Source: Shewanella sp. VB17
Lineage (GTDB): Bacteria; Pseudomonadota; Gammaproteobacteria; Enterobacterales; Shewanellaceae
Length of the DNA: 64,000 nt
NCBI RefSeq assembly: GCF_013248905.1
Contig: NZ_JABRVS010000001.1
Location: 3,038,001-3,102,000 of the forward strand
Reading direction: 5' to 3'
A program made the position numbers and the translations under genes. Under the pieces are notes generated by a model that worked only from the letters and a program-made list of their open reading frames with translations, did no database searches and was not told the DNA's origin. This document shows positions 35,868 through 45,592 of the stretch, piece after piece (position 1 is the stretch's first letter; each line of letters starts with the position of its first letter).

Positions 35868-36899
35868 TTATAAATAGGAAACCATATAAACAACCATAGC
35901 GTTAAACTTACCTTCAGGGATATTGGCAGCATCTATGGCATATAATTTTGCTTGATAATTGGCATAACCTACATCCTCAATCTCAAAACCTGGTAGAATG
36001 GGTTCATTTAAGCCAATTTCAGTTCCACCATCATAAATTTTAATCCCTAATGCAGGCAGCTTATGATTTGTTTCATCATAAACTGGAATATAATCATTAT
36101 TACTACCCTCCCGAATATTTTCAAAATAACCGCTCAGCTTGACTGCTGGGCAATCTGGACCAAATTTTTCATTAGTCACCTTTATCCTCATCGGCATCGA
36201 TTTACCCGCAATCACATCATCAATAGTCAAAATCCCAAAATCAATGTCACTAGTATCAAGCGACAGAGATACCTCACATTTAGTCGGCTTCAAAATATTC
36301 ATGTTACTAATTCTACTGCGGTAATTAGCAAACCGACCATTATATCCTTGTGATCCATCTACCTGAAATATGTTGGCAGGAGCATTATAACTAGTGAATG
36401 TACCGTTCCTTGTTACAATCAATGGTTGATAAGTGATTGTTTTTTCTTTTTTGGTATTTTTTTCACACTGAGAGTCACTTTCGTTTGATTTGCATGCTCG
36501 AATCGTAAAACCATTTACTGCTTGCTTAGAGTTATAAATATCAGTTCCATCATAACGAAAGCCTATTTTGATCCCTGGTATTTGAGTCGTTGTAGTGTCT
36601 CCGGTTTTTCCTGGCCAAAAATACACTTGTTCGGAAAAATCTCTAAGCGAGGGATAATTTCTTGCATCTTTATAACAGATCACTTTTACTGTCGTACTCG
36701 GTGCTCGCCATACAATCGTATTATTCGGTGCGCCTTCAGGTACAGAAGCACTTGGATCAATCAAGAAATTAGTAACACCTCCTTTATTACCACCAAAACT
36801 TCCTCCCGCATCCTCGCTGTAACACGCTAAAGCTAAGGCATTAAAAGATACACACCACCCCATCAATAACACACTAAGCGTAAGCAACGGCCTGTTCAT
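35868..36899 (-). CDS. Two-domain fimbrial tip adhesin candidate
   Basis: The 343-residue secreted protein (signal peptide about 1-25) has an N-terminal half with paired cysteines (ACYSEDAGG ... VICYKDARN). The C-terminal half resembles a pilin domain: Cys in PTKCEVSLSL and DCPAVKLSGYF, ending GKFNAMVVYMVSYL, the hydrophobic donor-strand pattern. This fits a FimH-like adhesin with a receptor-binding head and a pilin base. Its start overlaps the chaperone stop by 4 bases (ATGA). The ligand cannot be predicted. Confidence 0.75.
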   Translation of the reverse strand: MNRPLLTLSVLLMGWCVSFNALALACYSEDAGGSFGGNKGGVTNFLIDPSASVPEGAPNNTIVWRAPSTTVKVICYKDARNYPSLRDFSEQVYFWPGKTGDTTTTQIPGIKIGFRYDGTDIYNSKQAVNGFTIRACKSNESDSQCEKNTKKEKTITYQPLIVTRNGTFTSYNAPANIFQVDGSQGYNGRFANYRSRISNMNILKPTKCEVSLSLDTSDIDFGILTIDDVIAGKSMPMRIKVTNEKFGPDCPAVKLSGYFENIREGSNNDYIPVYDETNHKLPALGIKIYDGGTEIGLNEPILPGFEIEDVGYANYQAKLYAIDAANIPEGKFNAMVVYMVSYL

Positions 36900-37654
36900 A
36901 ATGTGCCTCTTTTGACCACACCTGAAAAGTCACAACTGTTGCCTTTACAGCTATACTTGTTAAATATTATGGCACCATAATCGTTAACATTACTTAAATA
37001 ATAGAATGACCTTTTTTTAACGTTAATCGCTTGACTTGTATAAGGAGCTAACATCATCGCTTTAAATTTTTCTGCTTTGTCCTTAGGACCATAAAGTAAA
37101 TCTGCATAAGTTACATAAAACGGAGAATTATTTTCTAAAATCACTTTGCCATTTTTAAATCTGATGTGTGTCCCATCAGCGGTGACTTGAGCAACTTCTT
37201 TTATATCAGCAAGACTAGTAGGTCGAAAGAATACTTTAATAATGGACTCAATGGCAATTTGAATTGAACCACCTGTATTTGTTCCCTTCACTTCACTATT
37301 TTTAGGCGTCACAGGGACTTCACGTACATGCAGGTAGTAGAGGCTTTCTTTGTCTGTTGGTAAACTGTTAACAGGTGATACATTATCAATACGTAAAAAA
37401 GAATAACTACCAGACTCAACACGGACCAATGGTGGGATCACTATCAGTGGTTCACTCACTTCTTGTCCGTTAGCATCAGTTAACCACGACTGAGCTAAAA
37501 AATCAGCTTCTGCTGGGTTCTTTATTTTAAGCGTCTCAATCCCCTCACCGTCAGCGTAAATAACGCGTGTTCTATCTAAAGCTAAAGCAGCGTTAGCATT
37601 GTTTAACAGAGACATCGATACTACAAACGACATCAATAATAGTGAAATTTTCAT
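36896..37654 (-). CDS. Periplasmic pilus chaperone (PapD family)
   Basis: The 252-residue protein has a signal peptide (cut near NANA, residue 22) and the two Ig-like domains of a pilus chaperone. The subunit-anchoring Arg lies in ALDRTRVIY, the conserved SLYYLHVREVP and the second anchor Lys in IKVFFRP. A late NDYGA closes domain 2. It delivers pilins to the usher by donor-strand complementation. It lies 12 bases after the usher stop. A short Cys-containing tail (CKGNSCDF) is unusual. Confidence 0.92.
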   Translation of the reverse strand: MKISLLLMSFVVSMSLLNNANAALALDRTRVIYADGEGIETLKIKNPAEADFLAQSWLTDANGQEVSEPLIVIPPLVRVESGSYSFLRIDNVSPVNSLPTDKESLYYLHVREVPVTPKNSEVKGTNTGGSIQIAIESIIKVFFRPTSLADIKEVAQVTADGTHIRFKNGKVILENNSPFYVTYADLLYGPKDKAEKFKAMMLAPYTSQAINVKKRSFYYLSNVNDYGAIIFNKYSCKGNSCDFSGVVKRGTL

Positions 37655-37666
37655 AAAAACCCTTTA

Positions 37667-40135
37667 TTACTTACAAACGACTGGACGAATTGTTTTTTTA
37701 CTATTAATAACCGCTGCTGATATGACAAGTTGACACTCTTGATCCCCCCATACCGCTTTTAACTGGGAGTCGATATTGACTCCTGATATGTAAGATTTCT
37801 GACCTGAACTCACCATCCCTATTTTTTGCATATTTTCTTTATCAATAATCACTGCACCAAATGGGATAGCATTTTGACTTTCTATACGTGCGATAAAATT
37901 ATCTCCTTGTCGAGCTCTGATCTGCTGAAAGCCGACCGCACCTTCGGTTAACGCCACGCTTTTAATATTATCTAGTACTTCAACATTTTTTGGCAGTGAT
38001 TTGTAATCAACGGTATTATTGGTTTTACGATAAGGCGTTAGGCCATTAATTAACGCGAGACCAAAGGCATTCGACTCATCATGGCCATTACCTGTGACTG
38101 TTACATTCGGTGCTTTTGTGTCAATAAGTAGTTTCGTATCTCCAGCTGTTATTCCGCTGTAAGCTATGCCGTGTTCAGAAGCCAGTACAGTACCCGATAC
38201 ATTTGCATTCACTTGCGAATATGAATTGGTTTTGTAGCTAGCGCCTAATTGAGTTGAAACAACAGCAAAATTACGGTTGTAATTTCCTGTAATACCAATG
38301 GATTCTCCTTCATATTCATCATAAGCAACACTGTAATAGTCACCTTTATCAGTATTTCCTGAATAAGTTAAACTTTGTGTGTAACGATTATTGACTGATC
38401 GAGTTTGAAAAGCGATAGAATTATTTCCTCCGCCCAAGGGCATTGTAATACTTAATGAAATGCCTTCCTCACTGAGTGTTGGTGAGAATTCCCCAAATTT
38501 TTCGCTGCTCTCATATTCAATATATGACTCATCAGTTTTATAAGCATTAATACTCAAATATAGTGTCGAATCATAGATAACGAAAGGTTTTGATGCATTA
38601 AGGTTATAGCGAACTGTTTTTCTCCTATCATCCCAATATTCATTTAATGTATAAGAAAAATTAGTCGATACATCAGCAAATGATTTGCTTAATATTAGCG
38701 AACTCTCACTCTTTCTATTATTGTTAGTCTCAAAACTGTCTGAAATTGAATCATTTTGATAAGTTGATAAATATTCATCAAATTCATAGTATTGCTCTTC
38801 AGAAAACCGATATCCAGCTACACGCATATCTAAATCAATATCAGGAATAGTATTATTATAAGCAATACCATATGACAACCCCTCAACATCACTGTTATCA
38901 AATAAGGTCGCAGCGGCATTTGAAATATTAGCTGAAACGGCACCAAAATAGTTAAAGTTGACCCCAGCACCTAAGGTATAAGATTGATATTCTTCAGATA
39001 ATAACGTTCCTGTAAACAAAGATAAGTTATTATTAAGGCCATATGATGCTTCAGCTGATATAAAACCTGGCGAATGGTCATAATAACTTGAATCAGGTAT
39101 CCCAGCTGAAACACTGTAACGAATATGACCAGGACGGGTGAGAAACAAAGTATCAGCACCATTGACTTGAAAATGCTTAATCACTCCATCTGCTTGCTTG
39201 ACTTCAACATCCAGTACGCCTTGCGATGATTGTGAAATATCATCAATAACATAGGGTCCAGCATTAACATTAACAATCTTAAGCACGCTACCTTGCTGAC
39301 GAATGGTGATCACTGCATTAGTATCCGCATTCCCGGACACGACAGGTGAATAGCCTCTTAAATTAGACGGTAGCATATTATCATCACTTTGCAGCCGCAC
39401 ACCATTCATTCTAAAGCCATCATAAATATCAGAACCAAATGAGGTATTACCAAAGGTTAATTTTGAATCTAGACTTCGTATTGGCATAAAACCATACAAT
39501 GATGAAAACTCTGGATTGTCATCGGAGCTTTGAAAATTAGCCCTGATACGAAGCGCATTATAGTTAGCACCAATCACGCCATAAACAGAAGAGCTACTAT
39601 TCCAATCACTGTATTCATTGGCCTTACTGGAAAAGTAATTAACATTATAATCGACAAATAATGCTGGGATCCCATCATCCCAATATTTTTTATTAACAAA
39701 ACCAGCTTGATAGTCTGTTAACACATAAATTTGAGGAACTATAATTTTGTAATTTCCTTTACCAATATCAATCGAGCTGCTCGTATTCTCTTCATTACTC
39801 ACTAAATAGCACAGCTTATCATTTACTATATGTGTATTTTTAGAATAAACATCTAGCCCTTTATCATTTATTGGTAAAGATTGCAACACTTCATTAGTAA
39901 TGCAGGCTTTTCCCTCATTTACATTGATATTTTCTGAATATAAATACTCACCATTAAAATAAATCCCGAGTAAATAACGCCCATCTTCAACAAACCCAGA
40001 TTCAACAAACTTTTTCAAATCGATTTTATCTTTTGATTTAATGAAACGGCTATTAAACTCTGTTGCAACAAGAGTACAAGAATAAACTGAAAGTAATGTT
40101 AAAAAAAACAACTTAAACTTCATATTCATAAACAC
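37667..40135 (-). CDS. Outer-membrane usher of chaperone-usher locus 1
   Basis: The 822-residue protein has a signal peptide (about 1-24), an N-terminal domain, the FimD/PapC-type beta-barrel and a C-terminal domain. Marker stretches are FNSRFI, RGYSPVVSGNADTNAVITIR (start of the plug), GPYVIDDISQSSQGVLDVEV and the C-terminal LINGLTPYRKTNNTVDYKSL. The C-terminal pair of cysteines (DQECQL ... VVCK) is typical. It forms the secretion pore and assembly platform. It is the first gene after the major pilin, from which it is separated by a hairpin and a terminator. Confidence 0.93.
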   Translation of the reverse strand: MFMNMKFKLFFLTLLSVYSCTLVATEFNSRFIKSKDKIDLKKFVESGFVEDGRYLLGIYFNGEYLYSENINVNEGKACITNEVLQSLPINDKGLDVYSKNTHIVNDKLCYLVSNEENTSSSIDIGKGNYKIIVPQIYVLTDYQAGFVNKKYWDDGIPALFVDYNVNYFSSKANEYSDWNSSSSVYGVIGANYNALRIRANFQSSDDNPEFSSLYGFMPIRSLDSKLTFGNTSFGSDIYDGFRMNGVRLQSDDNMLPSNLRGYSPVVSGNADTNAVITIRQQGSVLKIVNVNAGPYVIDDISQSSQGVLDVEVKQADGVIKHFQVNGADTLFLTRPGHIRYSVSAGIPDSSYYDHSPGFISAEASYGLNNNLSLFTGTLLSEEYQSYTLGAGVNFNYFGAVSANISNAAATLFDNSDVEGLSYGIAYNNTIPDIDLDMRVAGYRFSEEQYYEFDEYLSTYQNDSISDSFETNNNRKSESSLILSKSFADVSTNFSYTLNEYWDDRRKTVRYNLNASKPFVIYDSTLYLSINAYKTDESYIEYESSEKFGEFSPTLSEEGISLSITMPLGGGNNSIAFQTRSVNNRYTQSLTYSGNTDKGDYYSVAYDEYEGESIGITGNYNRNFAVVSTQLGASYKTNSYSQVNANVSGTVLASEHGIAYSGITAGDTKLLIDTKAPNVTVTGNGHDESNAFGLALINGLTPYRKTNNTVDYKSLPKNVEVLDNIKSVALTEGAVGFQQIRARQGDNFIARIESQNAIPFGAVIIDKENMQKIGMVSSGQKSYISGVNIDSQLKAVWGDQECQLVISAAVINSKKTIRPVVCK

Positions 40136-40213
40136 CCATCATCATATTATTTCATGTACATTTTATTTATTTTACGCCAGAAAAATAATACATATTATAC
40201 AGTTATCATTTGA

Positions 40214-40256
40214 TAAGCTTACTTATGAAAACGATATTCTCATAAGTAAGCTTATA
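40214..40256. repeat. Perfect 16-bp inverted repeat between pilin and usher
   Basis: The arms ataagcttacttatga and tcataagtaagcttat are perfect, with an 11-base loop. There is no T-run. Placed between the pilin terminator and the usher, it may process or protect the mRNA, or bind a regulator. Confidence 0.6.
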
Positions 40257-40302
40257 ATTAGAAAGTCATTAAAATTCTTATAAACCATCGGATTAACGTG
40301 CT

Positions 40303-40341
40303 AAAAAAATATAGTTATAGCAATATTGCCATAACTATATT
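40303..40341 (-). terminator. Terminator/attenuator after the major pilin gene
   Basis: On the minus strand the stem atatagttat-g-gc / gc-t-ataactatat is followed by seven T. It would reduce transcription of usher and downstream genes relative to pilin, a common way to set subunit ratios. Confidence 0.75.
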
Positions 40342-40374
40342 TATAGAAATCACATCACTTAACCCGTTTAAGGT

Positions 40375-40899
40375 TTAAAGGTAAGCAATGTTCAATGTAG
40401 TTGTTGCTTCTGCAACACCAGCAACCGCATCATCATCGTCATCAGCTTCTAATGCTGCAGAGAATGTGATTACGTTTGTGTCAATTGTCAGTTCAACCGT
40501 TGTTGCTTCAGTACCAGCAACAATTGGAGTGCCACCATGAGAAAGACGAACACCAACCCCTTGAGCACCACCGTTAACAGCAAACAATTCACTATTAGTA
40601 GCATCAGTGCTGCCATTGAAGGTAAATTTCGCTTTTGTATAGGTGTCTAAAGAACACTCAATCAATTTAATATTGAACTGAACAGGTATTGAAGAACTAC
40701 CTTTAGCTTTAAATATATGTGTTGGGTGTTGGCCTAACTGAACAGTTTGATCAACAGACTCTGGTGCAATACCACACGCAGCAGAAACAACTTCGCCTTT
40801 AAAGTTCACTGTTGTTTGGTTGCCCGCTGCAATAGCAGTCGTTGACGCCATGATCCCAGCGAATGAAAGAGCTGCTAGTAGTGTAATATTCTTTTTCAT
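40375..40899 (-). CDS. Major pilin of chaperone-usher locus 1
   Basis: The 174-residue protein has a signal peptide (cut near AIAAG, about residue 25). A Fim-type pilin domain follows: TVNFKGEVVSAACGIAP with the first Cys, QFNIKLIECS with the second, and the terminal ATTTLNIAYL donor-compatible strand. It should polymerise by donor-strand exchange into the shaft. It is the first gene of the locus. Two close paralogues lie on the opposite strand to the right. Confidence 0.88.
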   Translation of the reverse strand: MKKNITLLAALSFAGIMASTTAIAAGNQTTVNFKGEVVSAACGIAPESVDQTVQLGQHPTHIFKAKGSSSIPVQFNIKLIECSLDTYTKAKFTFNGSTDATNSELFAVNGGAQGVGVRLSHGGTPIVAGTEATTVELTIDTNVITFSAALEADDDDDAVAGVAEATTTLNIAYL

Positions 40900-42604
40900 A
40901 AAATCTCCAGCCTTAATATAGGCATTAATAGTTATTCATAATGGAGCTATAAAGAAACAAAGAAACAATACAAATCAACCGTAAATCGTTACACCGCCAG
41001 CCCTTTAATCATTAACAATCAAAATCATAAAATTAACAATTTGACACAATGAATCAACACTGGTATTATTAGCTTCGTATAAAAAACAATGCAAACAAGT
41101 TACATTTAAGCTAAAAAGTTGGCAATAAAAACGTAATTTGTTCTATATGTTACTTTGTGACAATAGCGTCAAAATTTATTCACGTTTACCAGTAACTAGT
41201 GATTACTGAGTAAATTCGGGATAGATTAGACCCTTGATAAGAACAAATTTATAGTGAAAAAAAATGATAAATTATCTTATTTTATGAAAAAATATGATTT
41301 AAACATTAAAAAAAACAAATAATAACCTTTAAAACAATAACTTAGACACCTGTACGTTTTCAGAGCATCAATGTTATTGTTTTATGCAATTGATTTACGT
41401 AACATAATAAATGCAGAAAGACATATTTTTGACAGTAATTAAATTGATAGCAAAATTCGTGTTTTCAATTAGCTAATCCATTACTCATAAAAATACATAC
41501 CGTAAAATCAAATAAACACGATAAAAAATAGATAGTAGAACAATCAGAAATATACCATATATCAATATTTTTGCATTTAACCTCGCCCAATTAAGATAGT
41601 GTCATACAATACCTAAATCATTGATAAATAATGTAAACAATATTATTTATCAATCAAAAAAAGACACTGAACTCTTAAAGTAATTGTATTGACGATAACA
41701 ATGAAGCATATAAACAACCTATCCTACCTATTTAGTATACAAAAAATAACAAAAATCACCACCATAGCTGAAGTAAACTATTAAGGCAAAGTAGAGTGCT
41801 CTAATTTGATAAGTCCCCCCCTTAAACTCATTAGTTATTACCTCCGGTAAAGATTTAGATGAGGCCATAAAAGGGCTTAATTAAGTGTCCAAGGCGCTAT
41901 CAACATTCAGAATGTTAATTGCTCCCGATGAATGTCTTTTTTCTTGATTTCGTATGTGTTCTTTTATCATTTTCTCATCCAAACCAATCTAAAAAAACAT
42001 AGTAACCTCTACTCAAAAGTCCTCTCCATTGAAACTCTTTTGCCGTCCCTTAAACTGACGGTAACTAAAATGATACTTTTACCTTTAATAAACCCTATTA
42101 CATTGGATACTGAAAATGGCAGTGGAATGCTCAAACAAGATGAAACTAAATCAGCCACCATATCTCGTAAAAAATGGTGGCACTTAGATGATGATCACAA
42201 CTCTAGCTTGCTGGAGTCAGCAATTAAAATGAGTTAGCACTACTGCCTATCACTAACATAAGTAACAAACACTCTTGACTTGCTCTCCGTGTGTATATAT
42301 TGTTTTACTTTGATCAAAATTATGGTTAAATGTAAAAATACTGAGCCAAATAGGTTAATGAAGAGGAAGTCCTAATTTCAGTGATAACAAGAATACATTT
42401 TGCTGAATAATCTTTATATTAATATACGCTAACTATTTTAAATGAGGGGTTTTTTCATCAATATATCATCATTAATACGAACAGTATTCGTGCTAATCTT
42501 GTTAATTAACCTTACTAAAACCGCGCAGAGTAACTTAATGAACGTGACATTTTTCTAGTCTAAATATGCAGTAATTTTACGATGCCAAGATGGCAGGAGA
42601 GTTT
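40900..42604. other. 1.7-kb AT-rich region between two divergent pilin genes
   Basis: This long stretch separates the locus 1 pilin from the first opposite-strand paralogue. It is strongly AT-rich. It contains one 101-codon frame (41932-42237) without signal, motif or ribosome binding site, which I do not accept as a gene. No flanking inverted repeats of a phase-variation switch were found by eye. It must hold the promoters of both pilins and is likely silenced by H-NS-like proteins. Confidence 0.4.
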
Positions 42605-43132
42605 ATGAAAAAAAAAATAACGTTATTGCCAGTTTTACTATTAGGCGGGCTGTTAACAACAAGTAGTGCAATGGCTGTCAATACAACACATGTTTATTTT
42701 AAGGGAAAAATTGTAGAGTCAGCTTGTGGCTTATCACCTGATTCTATTGATCAATTAATTCAGCTTGGCCAGCAACCTATTCATATTTTTAAGGCTAAAG
42801 GTGACCGCTCGCCTTCCATACCTTTCAATATTAAACTCACCGATTGTAACACCGAGATAGCCACTCAAGCGGTATTTACTTTTGGATCAAATAATGACTC
42901 AAGTGGTCAATTGTTCAATGTCGAGGGTGGAGCTACTGGCATAGGAGTACGGATTTTACACAATGGAACGCCCATTAATAATGGTGATGTGGCCACGACA
43001 AATAGTATTGTAGAGGGAAACAATATTGCTTCGTTCTCTGCTGCATTTGAAGCAAATGTGGATCCATTGCTTGTACCAATCACTTCCGGTACAGCTGATT
43101 CTTGGGCATTATTACAGGTCACTTACCTTTAA
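42605..43132 (+). CDS. Pilin paralogue 2
   Basis: From the ATG at 42605, preceded by AGGAG, the protein has 175 residues with a signal peptide ending SSAMA. Its pilin domain closely parallels the major pilin: YFKGKIVESACGLSPDSID, HIFKAKGDRS, FNIKLTDCN and the end SWALLQVTYL. It differs in the variable middle. No chaperone or usher is on this strand, so it either uses locus 1 products or is a spare subunit. Confidence 0.85.
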   Translation: MKKKITLLPVLLLGGLLTTSSAMAVNTTHVYFKGKIVESACGLSPDSIDQLIQLGQQPIHIFKAKGDRSPSIPFNIKLTDCNTEIATQAVFTFGSNNDSSGQLFNVEGGATGIGVRILHNGTPINNGDVATTNSIVEGNNIASFSAAFEANVDPLLVPITSGTADSWALLQVTYL

Positions 43133-43997
43133 ATAAGATGTCGTTAAGTTCAAATTTTTACTAGTTTTAGAGCAAAGCACAAAATAGTGTATAACATGAC
43201 GGCGTAACAAAGATATTTGCTAAGGCGATACATCTTTAACAGCTTTGCTCTTACTCTCTATTCTATCTACTCTCACAATGTTCACAGACTCCCCATCTAT
43301 CAGGATAATTGTAGCCCCTTAAATGCGTCCAATAATCAAATAAAGACGCTGTCAATGAAAACTCAATTGTACGACATTAATACGAACGTAAAGAAGTAAC
43401 AGTAAAAAAGTTATACCTCTTCACTCCCCTAAACATTACTGTTACTGAGGTTGTAAAAAGTGAGGGGATCTCGTCTAAAACTTTGTATCATTGGCACGAT
43501 GAACTCAAAAAAGCTTGTTTCAAAAGAAAATCCAGCTGCAAGACCTTAAACTACAAAAAGACGTTATTGTCAAATCTGGTGCATGAGAACATCTGATGCT
43601 CTGGTTGATCTAGAGTTATTATTCCACCGTCTTTAAATCCCTCCCCACTATGATCACCTTAGCCAGTAGCTAAAATTCACTCAGGCGATACCATTTCTTC
43701 TCTGCCACTTCAGCTTAAAGAGCATAATTACAAAAATTAACTTAAAAACAGTGAATACAAAACTTAACCTCAGTAAAATGTTAATAAAATAAGTAGTATA
43801 GATTTATTTTAATCATTTTGATCATTTAGTGTTGCAAATTGACGTGTTAAATGTAAAATATATGTATCGTTTATTTTCTAGGCATGACAGTTTGTAGATT
43901 TACTCCATGTTGATAGAAGTTGAAATTATAACATTACTGAATTATGACAATAATCTTGAAGATCTCAGTAAATAGTTTTTAAAGTGGTGGAAGTATT
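43133..43997. other. Intergenic region between pilin paralogues 2 and 3
   Basis: About 865 bases with one degraded transposase fragment (43402-43605). The remainder shows no gene or RNA. AT-rich sequence before 43998 probably holds the promoter of pilin 3. Confidence 0.4.
43402..43605 (+). pseudogene. Transposase fragment with helix-turn-helix
   Basis: A frame without a start reads LYLFTPLNITVTEVVKSEG followed by ISSKTLYHWHDELKKACF. This resembles the N-terminal helix-turn-helix of IS3-type OrfA transposases (pattern PLN.TV.EVAK.EGIS..TLY.WR.E). It ends in a stop after about 60 codons with no catalytic domain, so it is a decayed remnant. Its presence shows past insertion between the pilin paralogues. 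Confidence 0.5.
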
Positions 43998-44513
43998 ATG
44001 AGAGCAATATTATCAGTTTTATTATTATGTGGGGTCATGGTGTCAGGTACATCAAACGCTGTTAATGGAGGAAGTGTATCTATAAAAGGAAGAATTGTAG
44101 AATCTGCTTGTAGTTTCTCACCAGATGCTGGTAATCAACAAATTCAACTGGGTCAACAGCCAACTCATCTCTTTAAGGCGAGAGGAGATCGCTCTACATC
44201 AGTACAATTCAATATTAAACTGGCTGATTGTAGTACCAATATAGCAACTCAAGCATTATTAACTTTCGGTTCAAATAACGATTCTAGTGGCAAACTTTTT
44301 AATACTAAAGGTGATGCAACTGGCGTAGGTGTACGTATACTTCACAATGGCTCACCAATTAATAACGGTGATAGTGCAAAACATCATATCATTGAAGGAA
44401 ATATTATACCTTCATATTCAGTAGCATTTGAAGCTAATGTCGATCCGTCGAACACACCTATTACTAGTGGGACAGCTAATTCATGGGCATTATTACGAGT
44501 GAAGTACCTTTAA
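43998..44513 (+). CDS. Pilin paralogue 3
   Basis: The 171-residue protein has a signal peptide (cut near SNAV, about residue 21) and the same pilin frame as its neighbours: SIKGRIVESACSFSPDAGN, QLGQQPTHLFKARGDRS, FNIKLADCS, VGVRILHNGSPINNGD, ending SWALLRVKYL. It is closest to pilin 2. Both lie in tandem on the plus strand and probably arose by duplication. GGTGGAAG precedes the ATG. Confidence 0.85.
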   Translation: MRAILSVLLLCGVMVSGTSNAVNGGSVSIKGRIVESACSFSPDAGNQQIQLGQQPTHLFKARGDRSTSVQFNIKLADCSTNIATQALLTFGSNNDSSGKLFNTKGDATGVGVRILHNGSPINNGDSAKHHIIEGNIIPSYSVAFEANVDPSNTPITSGTANSWALLRVKYL

Positions 44514-45416
44514 GTAGACAATTTAACCAATGATTTATAAGCTCATTTCATATCCGATGCGGTTTTACCATCATCACCTCAGACTTTATAATATTGTAGT
44601 AAGACCTCCCATTCATCTTGTTTCAATACTATTTTATCAGGTTAATTTTCCATGCCAACAGCTTCATCGATAAGCCCTTTTTCTTAGTTATATAAGGTCA
44701 TCGCTTCTCTAAGTTGTAGTAAACTAATACTAATACAGGTCAATAGAGGCTACAGTCTAACCACAGAGAATTGGTTGTTCGTCAAGGTGCTTAAACACGT
44801 TTTGCTTGATACCCTATAGTTTCCTTATGTGTCGCTCTGACGACAACACTTTCATTATGCTGCTATTTATCTTACAAGTAGCATAGAATATCGCTTCGTT
44901 ATCACACACGAAACATCTGCCAATTTTTCACTTTCTTGTTCATCGGCATATATCCCAGTCTTCATGGATAAGTTCTAACCCCCAGTAATATGGCTATCAT
45001 AGTAACCAATCTATAGACACCTTCTAGTTTAGAGCAATTACCAATGCATGATTTCACTATGGATTTACCACTGAAACCCGCCATATCAGCACAGGTATTA
45101 ATCAACCTGAGCTCGGGTTAAGCAGCGCCGCTTAATATCGCTATTTTGGCCCCTATCTTTGTTGTGCTTTCTAGTAATAGTCAGCTATTACGTACGAAAT
45201 CCCGCCTTGATATCGACAAAAATGTCGGCATTAAGCAAATAAGTGGGTAAATAACAATCAAGTGGAATTTAACTCATTGATTTTAAGTAAAAAATTAAAC
45301 GTATGTGACACTCGTTATCCCAAGTTCAGGTTAATCAGTCTTTGTGTTCTACAAGCATCGCCTAAACAAGCATGATGAAAATGCTCTTTTGCCCATTGCT
45401 AAGAATTGAGGATTAA

Positions 45417-45462
45417 CATGATCTGATGAGTTAATTATCTAAAATTAACTCATCAGATCATG
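45417..45462. repeat. Perfect 20-bp palindrome
   Basis: The arm catgatctgatgagttaatt is followed by 6 bases and its exact complement. There is no T-run on either side, so it is not a standard terminator. It could be a recombination or protein-binding site, or a trace of a mobile element. Confidence 0.65.
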
Positions 45463-45526
45463 GTTTACTTAGAAAATTCAATGTTTTTGTAGCGGAATCT
45501 GTTTTTATGATGCTTAATTTAAAAGT

Positions 45527-45562
45527 AAAAAAATGAGCGCCTCTTAATGAAAAGAAGCGCTC
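45527..45562 (-). terminator. Rho-independent terminator of TSP3 gene 1
   Basis: On the minus strand the GAGCGC / GCGCTC stem, extended by AAGAA/CTT pairs, is followed by A then seven T. It lies about 30 bases after the stop. Confidence 0.8.
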
Positions 45563-45592
45563 AATAAATAGCTATAATCTCTCTTTATTTAC

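Larger units (their letters stand above)
44514..45592. other. 1.1-kb gene-poor region between pilin 3 and the TSP3 family
   Basis: No complete gene was recognised on either strand. Short open pieces interrupted by stops, for example near 44560-44720 on the minus strand, suggest decayed genes, but no family can be named. The right part holds a large palindrome (45417-45462) and the terminator of TSP3 gene 1. Confidence 0.4.

Noticed and set aside
41932..42237. 101-codon frame between the divergent pilins
   Set aside because: No signal, motif or ribosome binding site, and its composition resembles the surrounding AT-rich noncoding DNA.
40900..42604. fimS-like invertible promoter between divergent pilins
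   Set aside because: No pair of flanking inverted repeats and no recombinase gene could be found by eye.
44540..44760. Decayed transposase on the minus strand
   Set aside because: Short frames with several stops give no recognisable motif, so no family can be named.
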